Source of the DNA: Isoptericola jiangsuensis
Lineage (GTDB): Bacteria; Actinomycetota; Actinomycetes; Actinomycetales; Cellulomonadaceae
Direction of reading: 5' to 3'
Length of the DNA: 64,000 nt
Assembly: GCF_002563715.1 (NCBI RefSeq)
Contig: NZ_PDJJ01000001.1
Location: forward strand, 930,001 to 994,000
The notes under the pieces were generated by a model that saw nothing but the letters and a program-made list of their open reading frames with translations, had not been told where the DNA came from and did not search any database. The position numbers and the translations under genes are program-made. Each line of letters starts with the position of its first letter. Position 1 is the first letter of the stretch. Below are positions 34,686 to 43,728 of this stretch, piece after piece.

Positions 34686-35036
34686 GTGATCGTCGGTGTG
34701 GGGATCGACGTCGTCGACGTCGAGCGCTTCATGGCGACCCTCGAGCGGACGCCGCGACTGCGGGAGAAGCTCTTCACGGAGGTCGAGCGTGACCTGCCGG
34801 CGTCGTCGCTGGCGGCCCGGTTCGCCGCCAAGGAGGCGATCGCCAAGGCGCTCGGCGCCCCCGGGACGATGCACTGGCACGACGCCACCGTGCACCGCGT
34901 GGTCGGCGGACCCCCGCAGGTCGAGCTGCGCGGGACGGTGCAGGCGCGCGCCGACGAGCTCGGCGTGAAGCACTGGCACCTGTCGATCTCGCACGACGCC
35001 GGCATCGCCTCGGCGATGGTGGTCGCCGAAGGCTGA
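34686..35036 (+). CDS. acpS: Holo-[acyl-carrier-protein] synthase
   Basis: The 116-residue enzyme transfers 4'-phosphopantetheine from CoA to acyl carrier protein. The Mg-binding residues are Asp8 ([10 protein letters not shown]) and Glu50 ([12 protein letters not shown]), and the C-terminal [15 protein letters not shown] is typical. GTG 34686 lies in GTGA with the stop of a possible 29-codon upstream ORF (ATG 34600), with GGGGGAGGGG upstream. Confidence 0.93.
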   Translation: MIVGVGIDVVDVERFMATLERTPRLREKLFTEVERDLPASSLAARFAAKEAIAKALGAPGTMHWHDATVHRVVGGPPQVELRGTVQARADELGVKHWHLSISHDAGIASAMVVAEG

Positions 35037-35049
35037 CCCCCTTCGGTGC

Positions 35050-35105
35050 CGACCATGCGACGCGGGCCCGTCCGCCGGCACGGACGGTCGCGCGTCACAT
35101 GCTCG
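35050..35105 (+). terminator. Imperfect hairpin after acpS
   Basis: Arms 35050-35074 and 35081-35105 pair at 21 of 25 positions around CCGGCA. It resembles the glmS terminator in layout and shares the CATGCTCG end. Confidence 0.5.
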
Positions 35106-35134
35106 ATCGACCAGGGGGCATGCTCGGCGCCGGG

Positions 35135-35540
35135 TCAGCGGTCCAGGGCGCGCCGGACGGTCACCGCCATCGTGGACTCCAGCGGTGACTCGGCACGGGC
35201 GTCGGCCAGCTCCCACAACAGGTGCCGGCTCGCGACGCCGCGTCGTCCCCTGGCGTGCTCGTGCGACCGGTCGAGCCCTGCTCGGGACACCTTGCCCGTG
35301 TGCAGGGCGGAGTCCAGGACGGCCAGACCGTTCGATCGAGGCAGCTCGGGCACGGCCTGGGCCAGCGCCCGTTCGACGGTGACCGCCCGGCGCCCGCGCA
35401 CCACGACGAGATCCATCCCGTCGTCGAACTGGCGCAGCCGGACCGTGCCGCGAACGTTCCGGTTGAGCCCGCCGGGAAGGGCGGCCTCGGGCCGGATCGA
35501 CGGTGGGAGACCCTCGACGCCGGCCCGGGGTCGACCATGC
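35135..35540 (-). pseudogene. Remnant of an AbiEi/DUF559-like protein
   Basis: Translation of this frame gives a piece resembling the middle of AbiEi-antitoxin/DUF559-type proteins: VVVRGRRAVTVERALAQAVP, then AVLDSALHTGKVSRAGL and DARAESPLES. The longest part from an ATG (35416) is 93 residues. The N-terminal winged-helix part and the C-terminal nuclease domain are missing, and no start codon lies in the frame upstream to about 35580. It looks like a decayed gene. The rest of the 587-bp acpS-LLM gap holds hairpins only. Family placement rests on pattern memory. Confidence 0.4.
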
Positions 35541-35564
35541 CCTCTCGACGACCGAGCTTGCGGA

Positions 35565-35596
35565 GAGGGCCCGTCCGTTGCGGCGGACGGGCCCTC
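35565..35596 (-). terminator. Terminator of the LLM oxidoreductase gene
   Basis: A perfect 13-bp stem (35565-35577 with 35584-35596) encloses TTGCGG, 27 nt past the minus-strand stop. Confidence 0.65.
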
Positions 35597-35623
35597 ACCG
35601 CATGCTCGGCCGAGGGGGAGCGG

Positions 35624-36679
35624 TCAGTCCTGGAGGTGGGGGATGACCTGCCGCTGGAACAGCTCGATCTGGTCGCGGTCGCCGACGGCGTTCGCGAAGT
35701 ACGTGATCGCGTACGTCATGCCGCGGGACTTCAGGTCCGTGAGGGTCTCCACGATCTGCTCGGGCGTGCCCACGAGCGGGCCGTTGCGCCAGCTCTGCGC
35801 CTCCCGGGCACCGGGCTCCCCGGGCGCGTGCTTCGCGAAGTGGGCCTCGATCCAGGCGAGCTTGTCGTCCACCTCGGCCTGGTTCTCGCCGATGACGACG
35901 TTGTAGTTGGCCGACCGGGTGATCTCCTCGAAGTCCCGGCCGACGTCGCGGCAGTGGTCGGCGAGGATGCGCGACTTGTGGTCGAACGTCTCGACGTCAC
36001 CGGAGAAGTTCGTGTACTGCGCGTGCTGCGCCGCGATCCGCAGCGTCTTCTTCTCCCCGCCGCCCGCGATCCACAGCGGGATGCTCGGCACGCTCGCGCC
36101 ACCCTCGCCGACGGGCAGCTGCTGGAGCGGCTGCGGGTAGCACAGGGCGCCGTCCACCTGGTACCGCTCGCCCTCGAACGTGCCGGACGAGCCGGTGCGC
36201 CACATGTTCGCCATGATCTGCACGCCCTCGTCGAGCGCGCGCAGCCGCTCGCCCGCCGTCGGGAAGCCGTACCCGTACGCCCGCCACTCGTGCTCGTACC
36301 AGCCCGCACCGATGCCCATCTCGACACGGCCGCCCGAGATCGCGTCCACCGTCGAGGCGACCTTCGCCAGGTAGGTGGGCTCCCGGTACGCCATGCAGGT
36401 GCACATCTGGCCGAGGCGCACCCGCTGCGACGCCGCCGCGAACGCCGCCATCAGCGTCCACGCCTCGTGCGTCGCCTCCGTGCTCGGCACCGGCACGGTG
36501 TGGAAGTGGTCGTACACCCACACCGACTCCCACGCGAAGGCGCCACCCGGGACGGCCTCCCCGGCTGCGGCGTTGTCGGCGTAGTGCAGGAGGGAGAGCA
36601 TCGTCTCCCAGTGCTGCTCGGGCGGCACGTCGGTGAGCGACATGCGCCAGCCCTGCGGGATGAAGAGTCCGAATCGCAT
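35624..36679 (-). CDS. LLM-class flavin-dependent oxidoreductase, F420-type
   Basis: The 351-residue TIM-barrel protein belongs to the luciferase-like monooxygenase superfamily. Visible landmarks are VWVYDHFHTVPVPS, RVRLGQMCTCMAYREPTYLAK, ISGGRVEMGIGAGWYEHEW and PLWIAGGGEKKTLR. Many actinobacterial members use coenzyme F420 rather than FMN; the substrate is unknown. TAGGGT (36686-36691 on the minus strand) ends 6 nt before the ATG, so the transcript is probably leaderless. It is divergent from the NAD(P)HX repair gene. Confidence 0.88.
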   Translation of the reverse strand: MRFGLFIPQGWRMSLTDVPPEQHWETMLSLLHYADNAAAGEAVPGGAFAWESVWVYDHFHTVPVPSTEATHEAWTLMAAFAAASQRVRLGQMCTCMAYREPTYLAKVASTVDAISGGRVEMGIGAGWYEHEWRAYGYGFPTAGERLRALDEGVQIMANMWRTGSSGTFEGERYQVDGALCYPQPLQQLPVGEGGASVPSIPLWIAGGGEKKTLRIAAQHAQYTNFSGDVETFDHKSRILADHCRDVGRDFEEITRSANYNVVIGENQAEVDDKLAWIEAHFAKHAPGEPGAREAQSWRNGPLVGTPEQIVETLTDLKSRGMTYAITYFANAVGDRDQIELFQRQVIPHLQD

Positions 36680-36736
36680 GCCCCGACCCTATTCCTCTGA
36701 CTGCGCGGGCGCGCCCGGCACGGGAGGATCGGTCCC

Positions 36737-38368
36737 ATGATCCGTGCCTGGTCCGTCGCCGACGTCCGTGCCGCCGAGGAACCGCTGCTCGCCGCCGGCG
36801 TGCCGCTCATGGACCGGGCCGCGTTTGCGCTGGCGCTCCAGGTCCTCGCCGATCTGCGTGCCCGACGACGGTCCGCGCGCGGGGCGCACGTCGTCGTCCT
36901 GGCCGGGGCGGGGAACAACGGCGGGGACGCGCTGCACGCGGGCGCGCACCTGGTACACCGGGGGGTCGCCGTCACCGCCGTGCTGGCCGCGGACCGGGTG
37001 CACGAGGGCGGGCTCGCCGCGCTGCGGTCCGCCGGCGGGCGCGTGGTGGACGCCGCCGCTGCGGGGCGGGCCCCCGCCGCCGCGGTCGAGGCCGCGCGCG
37101 CCGACGTCGTGCTCGACGGTCTCGTCGGGATCGGGGCACGCGGTCCGCTGCGGGGGTCCGCTGCGGCGCTCGTCACCGCCCTCGGCGCCGCCGGGCTGCC
37201 GACGGCCGGGACCGACGCGGAGGAGGGCACGCCCGCCACGCATGCGGAGGAGGCGCAGGGGGCGTCGGCGGCGGTCGCGAGAGAGGGCACGGCACGGCCG
37301 TGGGTCGTCGCCGTCGACACGCCCTCCGGCATCGGCGTCGACGACGGCACCCTGCCCGGACCCGTCCTGCACGCCGACCGCACCGTCACGTTCGGCGCCG
37401 CCAAGCCCGGCCTGCTGCTGCCCCCGGCCGCGCACGTCGTCGGGGAGGTGACGGTCGTCGACATCGGACTCACGCTCCCCGGCACCCCGGCCGTGCAGCG
37501 CCTCGCCCCGGCCGACGTCGCCGCCCGCTGGCCCGTGCCCGGGCCGCAGGACCACAAGTACACGCGCGGCGTCGTCGGGGTCGTCGCCGGCACCGCCACC
37601 TATCCGGGGGCCGCCGTCCTGACGACCACCGCCGCGGTGCGGACCGGCGCCGGGATGGTCCGCTACCGCGGGTCCGACGTCGTCGCCCGCGCCGTCCTCG
37701 CCGCCCGGCCCGAGGTCGTCACCGCCCCCGGCCGCGTCCAGTCGTGGGTCGTGGGACCCGGCGTCCCGCCCGCCGCCGACGGCGCCGACGACGGTCAGGC
37801 CGCCCGTGCCCGCGCCGGGCTCGCCGCCGCGCGCGGCGAGCTCGCCGGACTGTCCCGGGGGCCCGTCCCCGCCGTCGTCGACGCGGGCGGGCTCGGGCTC
37901 GTCGAGGAGACGTGCCCGCCCTGGTTCGTCCTCACCCCGCACGCCGGCGAGCTCCGCACGGTGCTGCGCCGCCACGGCGAGGACGTCCACCGGGCCGAGA
38001 TCGAGGCCGCACCCCTGCGGTGGGCCCGCCGCGCCCACGACCTCACCGGCGCGACCATCCTCCTCAAGGGTGCCGTGACCGTCGTCGTCGGCACCGGGAT
38101 CGTCCACGCCCAGGCCGACGCACCCGCCTGGCTCGGCACCGCCGGCGCGGGCGACGTCCTCGCCGGCATCCTCGGCACGATGCTCGCCGCGCGCGCCGCG
38201 GACGTCGTCGCCGACCCCGCCGTCGCCGGCGAGGTCGCCGCGAGCGCCGCGCTCGTGCACGGCCTCGCCGCCGAGCACGCCAACCCCGGTGGTCCCGTCG
38301 CTGCGCTGGACGTCGCAGAAGCCGTTCCTGGCACGGTCGCGCGCCTGCTGGACCTGTGGTCGTCGTGA
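36737..38368 (+). CDS. nnr: Bifunctional NAD(P)H-hydrate epimerase / ADP-dependent dehydratase
   Basis: The 543-residue fusion repairs damaged NAD(P)H hydrates. The N-terminal YjeF domain has GAGNNGGDALHAGAHL (57-72) and VDTPSGIGVDDG. The C-terminal ribokinase-like domain has KYTRGVVGVVAG, LTPHAGEL and GTAGAGDVLAGILG. Between about residues 165 and 190 lies an Ala/Glu-rich insert (TDAEEGTPATHAEEAQGA) of unknown use. ATG 36737 follows CGGGAGGATCGGTCCC. The stop overlaps the GNAT gene. Confidence 0.94.
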   Translation: MIRAWSVADVRAAEEPLLAAGVPLMDRAAFALALQVLADLRARRRSARGAHVVVLAGAGNNGGDALHAGAHLVHRGVAVTAVLAADRVHEGGLAALRSAGGRVVDAAAAGRAPAAAVEAARADVVLDGLVGIGARGPLRGSAAALVTALGAAGLPTAGTDAEEGTPATHAEEAQGASAAVAREGTARPWVVAVDTPSGIGVDDGTLPGPVLHADRTVTFGAAKPGLLLPPAAHVVGEVTVVDIGLTLPGTPAVQRLAPADVAARWPVPGPQDHKYTRGVVGVVAGTATYPGAAVLTTTAAVRTGAGMVRYRGSDVVARAVLAARPEVVTAPGRVQSWVVGPGVPPAADGADDGQAARARAGLAAARGELAGLSRGPVPAVVDAGGLGLVEETCPPWFVLTPHAGELRTVLRRHGEDVHRAEIEAAPLRWARRAHDLTGATILLKGAVTVVVGTGIVHAQADAPAWLGTAGAGDVLAGILGTMLAARAADVVADPAVAGEVAASAALVHGLAAEHANPGGPVAALDVAEAVPGTVARLLDLWSS

Positions 38369-38940
38369 CCGGTGACCTGCTCCGGACGCCACCGCCCGGG
38401 CCGTCGGAGACCTGGGCCCGGGTGCGGGAGGCAGAGATGGCGGACCTCGCGGCGGTGATGCGGCTCCAGTGGGCGGCCGGCCTGTCGGCGGACGCCGGGG
38501 CGTTGCGCGCGGCGGTCGTCGACGACGATCGACTGGTCGTGGTCGCCGCGGTGGACGGCGAGGTCGTCGGTTGGGCGAAGACGCACCGCTACCGGGTCGC
38601 GGACGGAGCCGCCCGGGCCGGGCACTACCTCGGCGGGGTGACGGTGCACCCGCGGTGGCGACGCCACGGCATCGGGACGCTCCTCACGACGGCGCGCATG
38701 GAGTGGCTCGCCGTGCGGACCGACCGCGTGCACTACCTCGTCAACGCCCGCAACGGGGAGTCCATCGCACTGCACCGGCGGTGGGGGTTCGTCGAGGTGG
38801 CGCGGGCGCGGTCGTTCCACGGGGTGACGTTCGCCGGGGGGTCCGGGGTGCTCCTGAGCGTCCGCCCCGGGGCACCGCGTGTTCCTCCGGCGCCCGGGGA
38901 CGAGGTCAGCGCGGCAGGTTCTCCTCGATCGTCCGGATGA
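38365..38940 (+). CDS. GNAT-family N-acetyltransferase
   Basis: The 191-residue protein has the GNAT acetyl-CoA motif VTVHPRWRRHGIGTLLTTARM and the C-terminal NARNGESIALHRRWGFVEV. Substrate is unknown. It starts at GTG 38365 within the nnr stop (GTGA), so it is likely co-translated; an ATG at 38437 is an alternative. The last 35 bp overlap the convergent peroxidase gene. Confidence 0.85.
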   Translation: MTGDLLRTPPPGPSETWARVREAEMADLAAVMRLQWAAGLSADAGALRAAVVDDDRLVVVAAVDGEVVGWAKTHRYRVADGAARAGHYLGGVTVHPRWRRHGIGTLLTTARMEWLAVRTDRVHYLVNARNGESIALHRRWGFVEVARARSFHGVTFAGGSGVLLSVRPGAPRVPPAPGDEVSAAGSPRSSG

Positions 38941-39388
38941 TCTCGGCGTCGTCGGGGACGGTGCGCGGCGAGTAGCGGCGGACCTCGCCGCCCGGCAGGA
39001 CGAGGAACTTCTCGAAGTTCCAGCGGATGCGGCCGTCGTACCCGGTCGCGTCGCGGGTCTTGGTGAGCTCGGCGTAGAGCGGGTGCGCCTTCTTGCCGTT
39101 GACCTTCACCTTGGACACCACGGGGAAGCTGACGCCGTACGTGGTGGAGCAGAACTCGGCGATCTTCTCGTCGGTGGACAGCTCCTGCAGGAACTGGTTG
39201 GAGGGGAACCCGACGACGGTGAACCCGCGCTCGCCGTACAGCTGCTGCAGCTTCTCCAGGGTCTCGTACTGCGGGGTGAGGCCGCAGCGGGACGCCACGT
39301 TGACGATCATGACCACGTCGTCGCGGTGGTCCGCGAGGGTGGCCTTCGTGCCGTCCATGCGGTCGAACTCGATGTCGTAGAAGTCCAT
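38906..39388 (-). CDS. Glutathione-peroxidase-family thiol peroxidase
   Basis: The 160-residue protein has the Cys form of the family: peroxidatic Cys35 (VASRCGLTPQY), Gln65 (NQF) and Trp123 (WNFEKFLV). The common FPCNQ cysteine is Ser63 here, but Cys80 (FCSTTYGVSFP) remains as a possible resolving Cys. Such enzymes usually use thioredoxin or other thiols. ATG 39388 is preferred to 39415 because CAGGAT (39395-39400, minus strand) ends exactly 6 nt upstream and homologues start MDFYDIEF. Confidence 0.9.
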   Translation of the reverse strand: MDFYDIEFDRMDGTKATLADHRDDVVMIVNVASRCGLTPQYETLEKLQQLYGERGFTVVGFPSNQFLQELSTDEKIAEFCSTTYGVSFPVVSKVKVNGKKAHPLYAELTKTRDATGYDGRIRWNFEKFLVLPGGEVRRYSPRTVPDDAEIIRTIEENLPR

Positions 39389-39392
39389 GCCC

Positions 39393-40277
39393 TCATCCTG
39401 CGGCATCGTCGCCACCGGTCAAGGGGGTGGCGGCGCGTCGGCGGCGCCACCACAGTGCGCCGCCGACGGCGAGCAGGACGGCGAGGACCCCGAGGAGGCC
39501 GGCCCAGCCGAGTCCGGCGACGGCGGTCGAGACCGTGCGCTGCACGGCGGCGGCGGCCTCGACGACGGGGTCGGTCCCGGCGCCGGCGTGCAGCACGCGC
39601 AGCTCCCACACCCCGTACCAGGCGACGTACGCGCCGGCGAGCAGCAGGACGGCGCCCCCGACCCGGGCGAGGGCGCCCCCGGCGCGACGGGCGCGGGCCA
39701 CGGCCGACGACCCGGCGAGCGCGACGGCGACGGCGGCGGTCGCGACGAGCAGTCCCATGCCGACGGCGTACGCGACGAAGAGCACGACGCCCTGGCCGAC
39801 CGACCCGGCGCGGAACGACGTGACGACGACGGCGAGGAACGGCGCGATGGTGCACCCGAGCGACGCGAGCGCGTACGACGCACCGAACCCGACGACGGAC
39901 CACGGCCGGTCCGTCAACGGGCGCCCGGACCCGGTGCGGCGCAGCCGCAGGCCGGGCAGCTCGCGCCCGGCGAGCACCCAGGTGCCGGCGGCGGCGAGCA
40001 GGACACCGAGCACGACGGTGAACACGGGCAGGTACTGCTGCACGGCCCCGGCGACGGGTGCGACGACGATCCCGAACACGGCGAACACCGCGGTGAAGCC
40101 CGCGGTGAGCAGGGCCGCGGACCGCAGGGCGCGACCCACGGCGGTGGCGCGGCCGTCGTCGGGTCGCACCAGCATCGCCAGGTAGGCGGGCAGCAGGGCG
40201 AAGCCGCACGGGTTGACCGCGGCGACCACGCCGGCGCCGAGGGCGAGCGCGAGGGCGCCGTCGTCGGGCACGGTCAC
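39393..40277 (-). CDS. ccdA: CcdA-like thiol-disulfide membrane transporter
   Basis: The 294-residue polytopic membrane protein carries the two redox cysteines of the CcdA/DsbD-beta family, Cys24 (AVNPCGFALLPAYLA) and Cys142 (SLGCTIAPFLAV). It moves reducing power across the membrane to extracytoplasmic thioredoxins, here most likely the TlpA-like lipoprotein encoded just upstream. GTG 40277 overlaps that gene's stop (GTGA). The C-terminus is Arg-rich and cytosolic. Confidence 0.9.
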   Translation of the reverse strand: MTVPDDGALALALGAGVVAAVNPCGFALLPAYLAMLVRPDDGRATAVGRALRSAALLTAGFTAVFAVFGIVVAPVAGAVQQYLPVFTVVLGVLLAAAGTWVLAGRELPGLRLRRTGSGRPLTDRPWSVVGFGASYALASLGCTIAPFLAVVVTSFRAGSVGQGVVLFVAYAVGMGLLVATAAVAVALAGSSAVARARRAGGALARVGGAVLLLAGAYVAWYGVWELRVLHAGAGTDPVVEAAAAVQRTVSTAVAGLGWAGLLGVLAVLLAVGGALWWRRRRAATPLTGGDDAAG

Positions 40278-40873
40278 CCCTGGGCGGCGAGGTCGGCCGT
40301 GACGTCGGTGATCTCCGCGTCGGACAGCGCGCCCTCGGCCACGATCTCGCCGTCGGCGTCCAGGACGACGTACGTGCTCTGCGCCGTCACCCCGAAGTGC
40401 CGCCACACCTCGCCGGCGTCGTCCACGACGTGCGTGACGCCGCCGATGATCGCGGCGAGGTCCGCGATCGCGTCGGCGTCGTCCAGGCCTCCGACGGCGA
40501 CGACGTCGACGGCGTCACCGTGGTCGGTGCCGAGCGCGGACACGGTGGGGATCTGCGCGCGGCACGTGGGGCACCAGGGCGCCCAGAACCACAGCACGGT
40601 CGGCGTGCCGGCGAGGTCCGCGCCCTCGAGGGTCGCCCCGTCGAGGGTCGTGGCGGTGAAGTCGTAGACCGCCGCGACGGGGGGTACGTCGTCGGTCGTG
40701 CCGGGCGTCGCCCCGCCGCCGGGCGCCATGTCCTCGGCGGGTGCGTCCGCGGGAGCGGTCGTGGCGGCGTCGGGCCGCGCGTCGGCGTCGTCCGTGGTCC
40801 CGGCGCAACCGGTCGTCAGGAGCAGGACGAGGGCGGTGGCCGCGACGGCGCGGCTCCGTCGGGCGGTACGCAT
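40274..40873 (-). CDS. TlpA-like thioredoxin-fold lipoprotein
   Basis: The 199-residue protein has a signal peptide with lipobox LTTGC (Cys23), a linker rich in Asp/Ala/Thr and a thioredoxin-fold domain with Cys101-Pro-Thr-Cys104 (FWAPWCPTCRAQIP). It should sit on the outer face of the membrane and be kept reduced by CcdA, its translationally coupled neighbour. ATG 40873 is preceded by CAGACT ending 6 nt upstream on the minus strand, a leaderless-type promoter. Confidence 0.92.
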   Translation of the reverse strand: MRTARRSRAVAATALVLLLTTGCAGTTDDADARPDAATTAPADAPAEDMAPGGGATPGTTDDVPPVAAVYDFTATTLDGATLEGADLAGTPTVLWFWAPWCPTCRAQIPTVSALGTDHGDAVDVVAVGGLDDADAIADLAAIIGGVTHVVDDAGEVWRHFGVTAQSTYVVLDADGEIVAEGALSDAEITDVTADLAAQG

Positions 40874-40974
40874 GGACCCAGTCTGTGCAGGTCGGGGCTG
40901 CCGGGACAAGCCCTCCGAGGCGGACAGTGTCGTCCGGGAGGGGGCCGCCCCGACCGTCGGGCGACAATGGCTGC

Positions 40975-41967
40975 GTGCCCACGCCGTCCCCCGCACGACC
41001 GTCCCGCCGCCCCGGCCCGGCACCGCACGTCCCGCCGCTGCCCGTGCGGGACGGCCTCAACCCGACGCGACTGGTGCTGCCGCACGACGAGGCGACGGTC
41101 GCCGCCCACCCGACGGCGCTCGGGTGGCTGCTGGCACGGTTCCCCGACGACGGCCCACGCCTGCGCGAGAAGGTCGCCGCGGGGGACGTCGTCACCGGGG
41201 ACGGGACGCCCGTGACCGCGACGACGCCGTACGAGCCGCGCGGCTTCCTCTACCTCCACCGCGACCCGCCCGCCGACGAGCCGACCGTCGAGGCGCTCGC
41301 GGACGTCCGCGTGCTGCACCGTGACGACGACCTCCTCGTCGTCGACAAGCCGCACCTGGTGGCCACGACCCCGCGGGGCCGCTGGGTGACCCAGACCCTC
41401 CTCGTGCACCTGCGCCGCACCCTCGACCTGCCCGACCTCGTGCCCGCGCACCGCCTGGACCGACCCACCGCGGGCGTCCTCGTGCTCACGGTGCGGCCGC
41501 AGGTGCGCGGCGCCTACCAGACCCTGTTCCAGGAGCGGCGCGCCACCAAGGTGTACGAGGCCGTCGCGCCCCTGCCCGCGCCCGACGACGGGTTCCCGCG
41601 CACCGTGCGGTCCCGCATCGTCAAGGAGCGGGGCGTGGTGCGCGCCCAGGAGGTGCCCGGCGAGCCCAACGCCGAGTCCCGGATCGAGCTCGTCGCCCGC
41701 GACGACCCCCGCGGGCTCGGCCTCTACCGGCTCACGCCCCGCACCGGCAAGACCCACCAGCTGCGCCTCCACCTCGCGTCCCTCGGTCTGCCGATCCTCG
41801 GCGACCCTTTCTGGCCCGTGCTGCGCGACGACACCGACGACGTCGGGCCGGACGGCGTGCCCCTGCAGCTCCTGGCCCGCTCCCTGACGTTCGACGACCC
41901 GCTCACCGGACGCCCTCGCACCTTCACCTCCGGGCGGCGGCTCGCCGCCTGGCCCTCGCACGGGTGA
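40975..41967 (+). CDS. RluA-family pseudouridine synthase
   Basis: The 330-residue protein has the RluA-family catalytic motif AHRLDRPTAGVLVL with Asp162, and TGKTHQLRLHLASLGLPILGDP further on. The RNA target is unknown. GTG 40975 is supported by GACAAT (40963-40968) ending 6 nt upstream and by the lack of other starts at the right place. The alr promoter starts immediately after its stop. Confidence 0.9.
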   Translation: MPTPSPARPSRRPGPAPHVPPLPVRDGLNPTRLVLPHDEATVAAHPTALGWLLARFPDDGPRLREKVAAGDVVTGDGTPVTATTPYEPRGFLYLHRDPPADEPTVEALADVRVLHRDDDLLVVDKPHLVATTPRGRWVTQTLLVHLRRTLDLPDLVPAHRLDRPTAGVLVLTVRPQVRGAYQTLFQERRATKVYEAVAPLPAPDDGFPRTVRSRIVKERGVVRAQEVPGEPNAESRIELVARDDPRGLGLYRLTPRTGKTHQLRLHLASLGLPILGDPFWPVLRDDTDDVGPDGVPLQLLARSLTFDDPLTGRPRTFTSGRRLAAWPSHG

Positions 41968-41980
41968 GAGAATCGCAGCC

Positions 41981-43192
41981 GTGACCCTCCCCGCCTTCGC
42001 CGACGGCACCACCTCGCGCGCCGTCGTGGACCTCGACACCGTCACCGCCAACGTGCGCGCCCTGCGCGGGCACGCCCCGACGGCCGCCGTCATGGCCGTC
42101 GTCAAGGCCGACGGGTACGGGCACGGCATGCTTCCCGTCGCGCGGGCGGCGCTCGCGGGCGGCGCGACCTGGCTGGGTGTCGCGACGGCGGAGGAGGCTC
42201 TCGCGCTGCGGGCCGGGCTGCCCGACGTCGACGTGCCCGTCCTCGTGTGGCTCCTCGCCCCCGGGGCGCCGTTCGCCGCGCTGGTCGCCGCCGACGTCGA
42301 CGTGGCCGTCGCCGCACCCTGGGCGGTGGACGAGGTCGCCGCCGGTGCCCGCGCGGCCGGTCGGCCCGCGCGCGTGCACGTCAAGGTGGACACCGGGCTG
42401 TCCCGCAACGGCGTCACCCCGACGGCGCTGGGTGACGTCGCCCGACGGCTCGCCGCGCTCGAGGCCGCCGGGGATGTGCAGGTCGTCGGACTGTTCTCCC
42501 ACCTGGCGTGCGCCGACGAGCCCGGTCACCCGTCGATCGACCGCCAGGCGGACGCGTTCAAGGTCGCGACCGACGTCCTGCACGACGCCGGGCTGCGGCC
42601 CGCGGTGCGGCACCTCGCGAACTCCGCCGCGACCCTCACCCGGCCCGACCTGCACCTCGACCTCGTGCGACCCGGGATCTCCGTCTACGGGTTCTCGCCC
42701 GGCCCCCTGCTCGGCCCGCCCGGACGGTACGGGCTGCGCCCCGCCATGACGCTCCAGGCGCGGCTCGCGCAGGTCAAGCAGGTCCCCGCCGGCGAGGGCG
42801 TGTCCTACGGTCACCTCTACACCACGACGCAGGACACCACCGTGGGGCTCGTGCCCCTCGGCTACGGTGACGGCGTCCCGCGGCACGCGTCCGGCGGCAC
42901 CGCCGGACCGGGCGGCCCCGTCGCCGTCGGCACCGGTGCGGACGCTCGCGTCCTGCGCGTCGCCGGGCGCGTCTGCATGGACCAGCTCGTCGTCGACCTC
43001 GGCCCCGACGCCGCCGAGCGGGCCGGGGACGTCGTCACCCTCTTCGGCGGCTCCGACGGCCTCGCGCACGGCGGCGACCTGCCGAACGCGCAGGACTGGG
43101 CCGACGCCGCCGGCACCATCAGCTACGAGATCGTCACCCGGCTGGGCTCCCGCGTGCCCCGGGTCCACGTCAGCGAAGGAGACCACGCGTGA
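41981..43192 (+). CDS. alr: Alanine racemase
   Basis: The 403-residue PLP enzyme makes D-alanine for peptidoglycan. The PLP lysine is Lys42 (VVKADGYGHG) and the second catalytic base is Tyr276 (GVSYGHLYTT). Other motifs include HLANSAAT, RPGISVYG and AGRVCMDQLVVDLG. GAGAAT (41968-41973) ends 7 nt before GTG 41981, so the mRNA is probably leaderless. Its stop overlaps the tsaE start (GTGA). Confidence 0.97.
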   Translation: MTLPAFADGTTSRAVVDLDTVTANVRALRGHAPTAAVMAVVKADGYGHGMLPVARAALAGGATWLGVATAEEALALRAGLPDVDVPVLVWLLAPGAPFAALVAADVDVAVAAPWAVDEVAAGARAAGRPARVHVKVDTGLSRNGVTPTALGDVARRLAALEAAGDVQVVGLFSHLACADEPGHPSIDRQADAFKVATDVLHDAGLRPAVRHLANSAATLTRPDLHLDLVRPGISVYGFSPGPLLGPPGRYGLRPAMTLQARLAQVKQVPAGEGVSYGHLYTTTQDTTVGLVPLGYGDGVPRHASGGTAGPGGPVAVGTGADARVLRVAGRVCMDQLVVDLGPDAAERAGDVVTLFGGSDGLAHGGDLPNAQDWADAAGTISYEIVTRLGSRVPRVHVSEGDHA

Positions 43193-43716
43193 GCGACGTC
43201 CTGCACCTCGACCTGCCCGAGGCCGACACCACCCGGGCGCTCGGCGCCGCCCTCGCGGGCGTGCTGCGCGCCGGCGACCTCGTCATCCTCACCGGCGACC
43301 TCGGCGCGGGCAAGACCACCCTCACGCAGGGCCTCGGCGCCGCCCTCGGCGTGCGCGGGCAGGTCGCCTCGCCCACCTTCATCGTCGCGCGCGAGCACCC
43401 GCCGCTGCCGCGCGCGGACGGCACCCGCGGTCCCGCGCTCGTGCACGTCGACGCCTACCGCCTCGGCAGCCTCGACGAGCTCGACGCCCTCGACCTCGAC
43501 TCCTCCCTGGACGAGTCCGTCACCGTCGTGGAGTGGGGGCGCGGCCTCGCCGAGGCGCTCACCGACGACCGCCTCGAGATCGACCTGCAGCGCCCCCGCG
43601 GCGGCGACGTCGACACCGAGAACCCCGAGGCCGGGACCCGACGGGCCACCGTGCGCGCCGTCGGCGACCGCTGGGCCGGCGTCGACCTGTCGTCGCTGCT
43701 CGCGGCCTCCGCCTGA
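43189..43716 (+). CDS. tsaE: tRNA t6A synthesis ATPase TsaE
   Basis: The 175-residue P-loop protein has GDLGAGKTT (36-44), SPTFIVARE and VVEWGRGLAEAL. TsaE works with TsaB and TsaD in forming threonylcarbamoyladenosine at tRNA position 37. It overlaps alr by 4 bp and is separated from tsaB by a repeat array instead of running straight into it. Confidence 0.95.
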   Translation: MSDVLHLDLPEADTTRALGAALAGVLRAGDLVILTGDLGAGKTTLTQGLGAALGVRGQVASPTFIVAREHPPLPRADGTRGPALVHVDAYRLGSLDELDALDLDSSLDESVTVVEWGRGLAEALTDDRLEIDLQRPRGGDVDTENPEAGTRRATVRAVGDRWAGVDLSSLLAASA

Positions 43717-43728
43717 CCACCCCGCACC

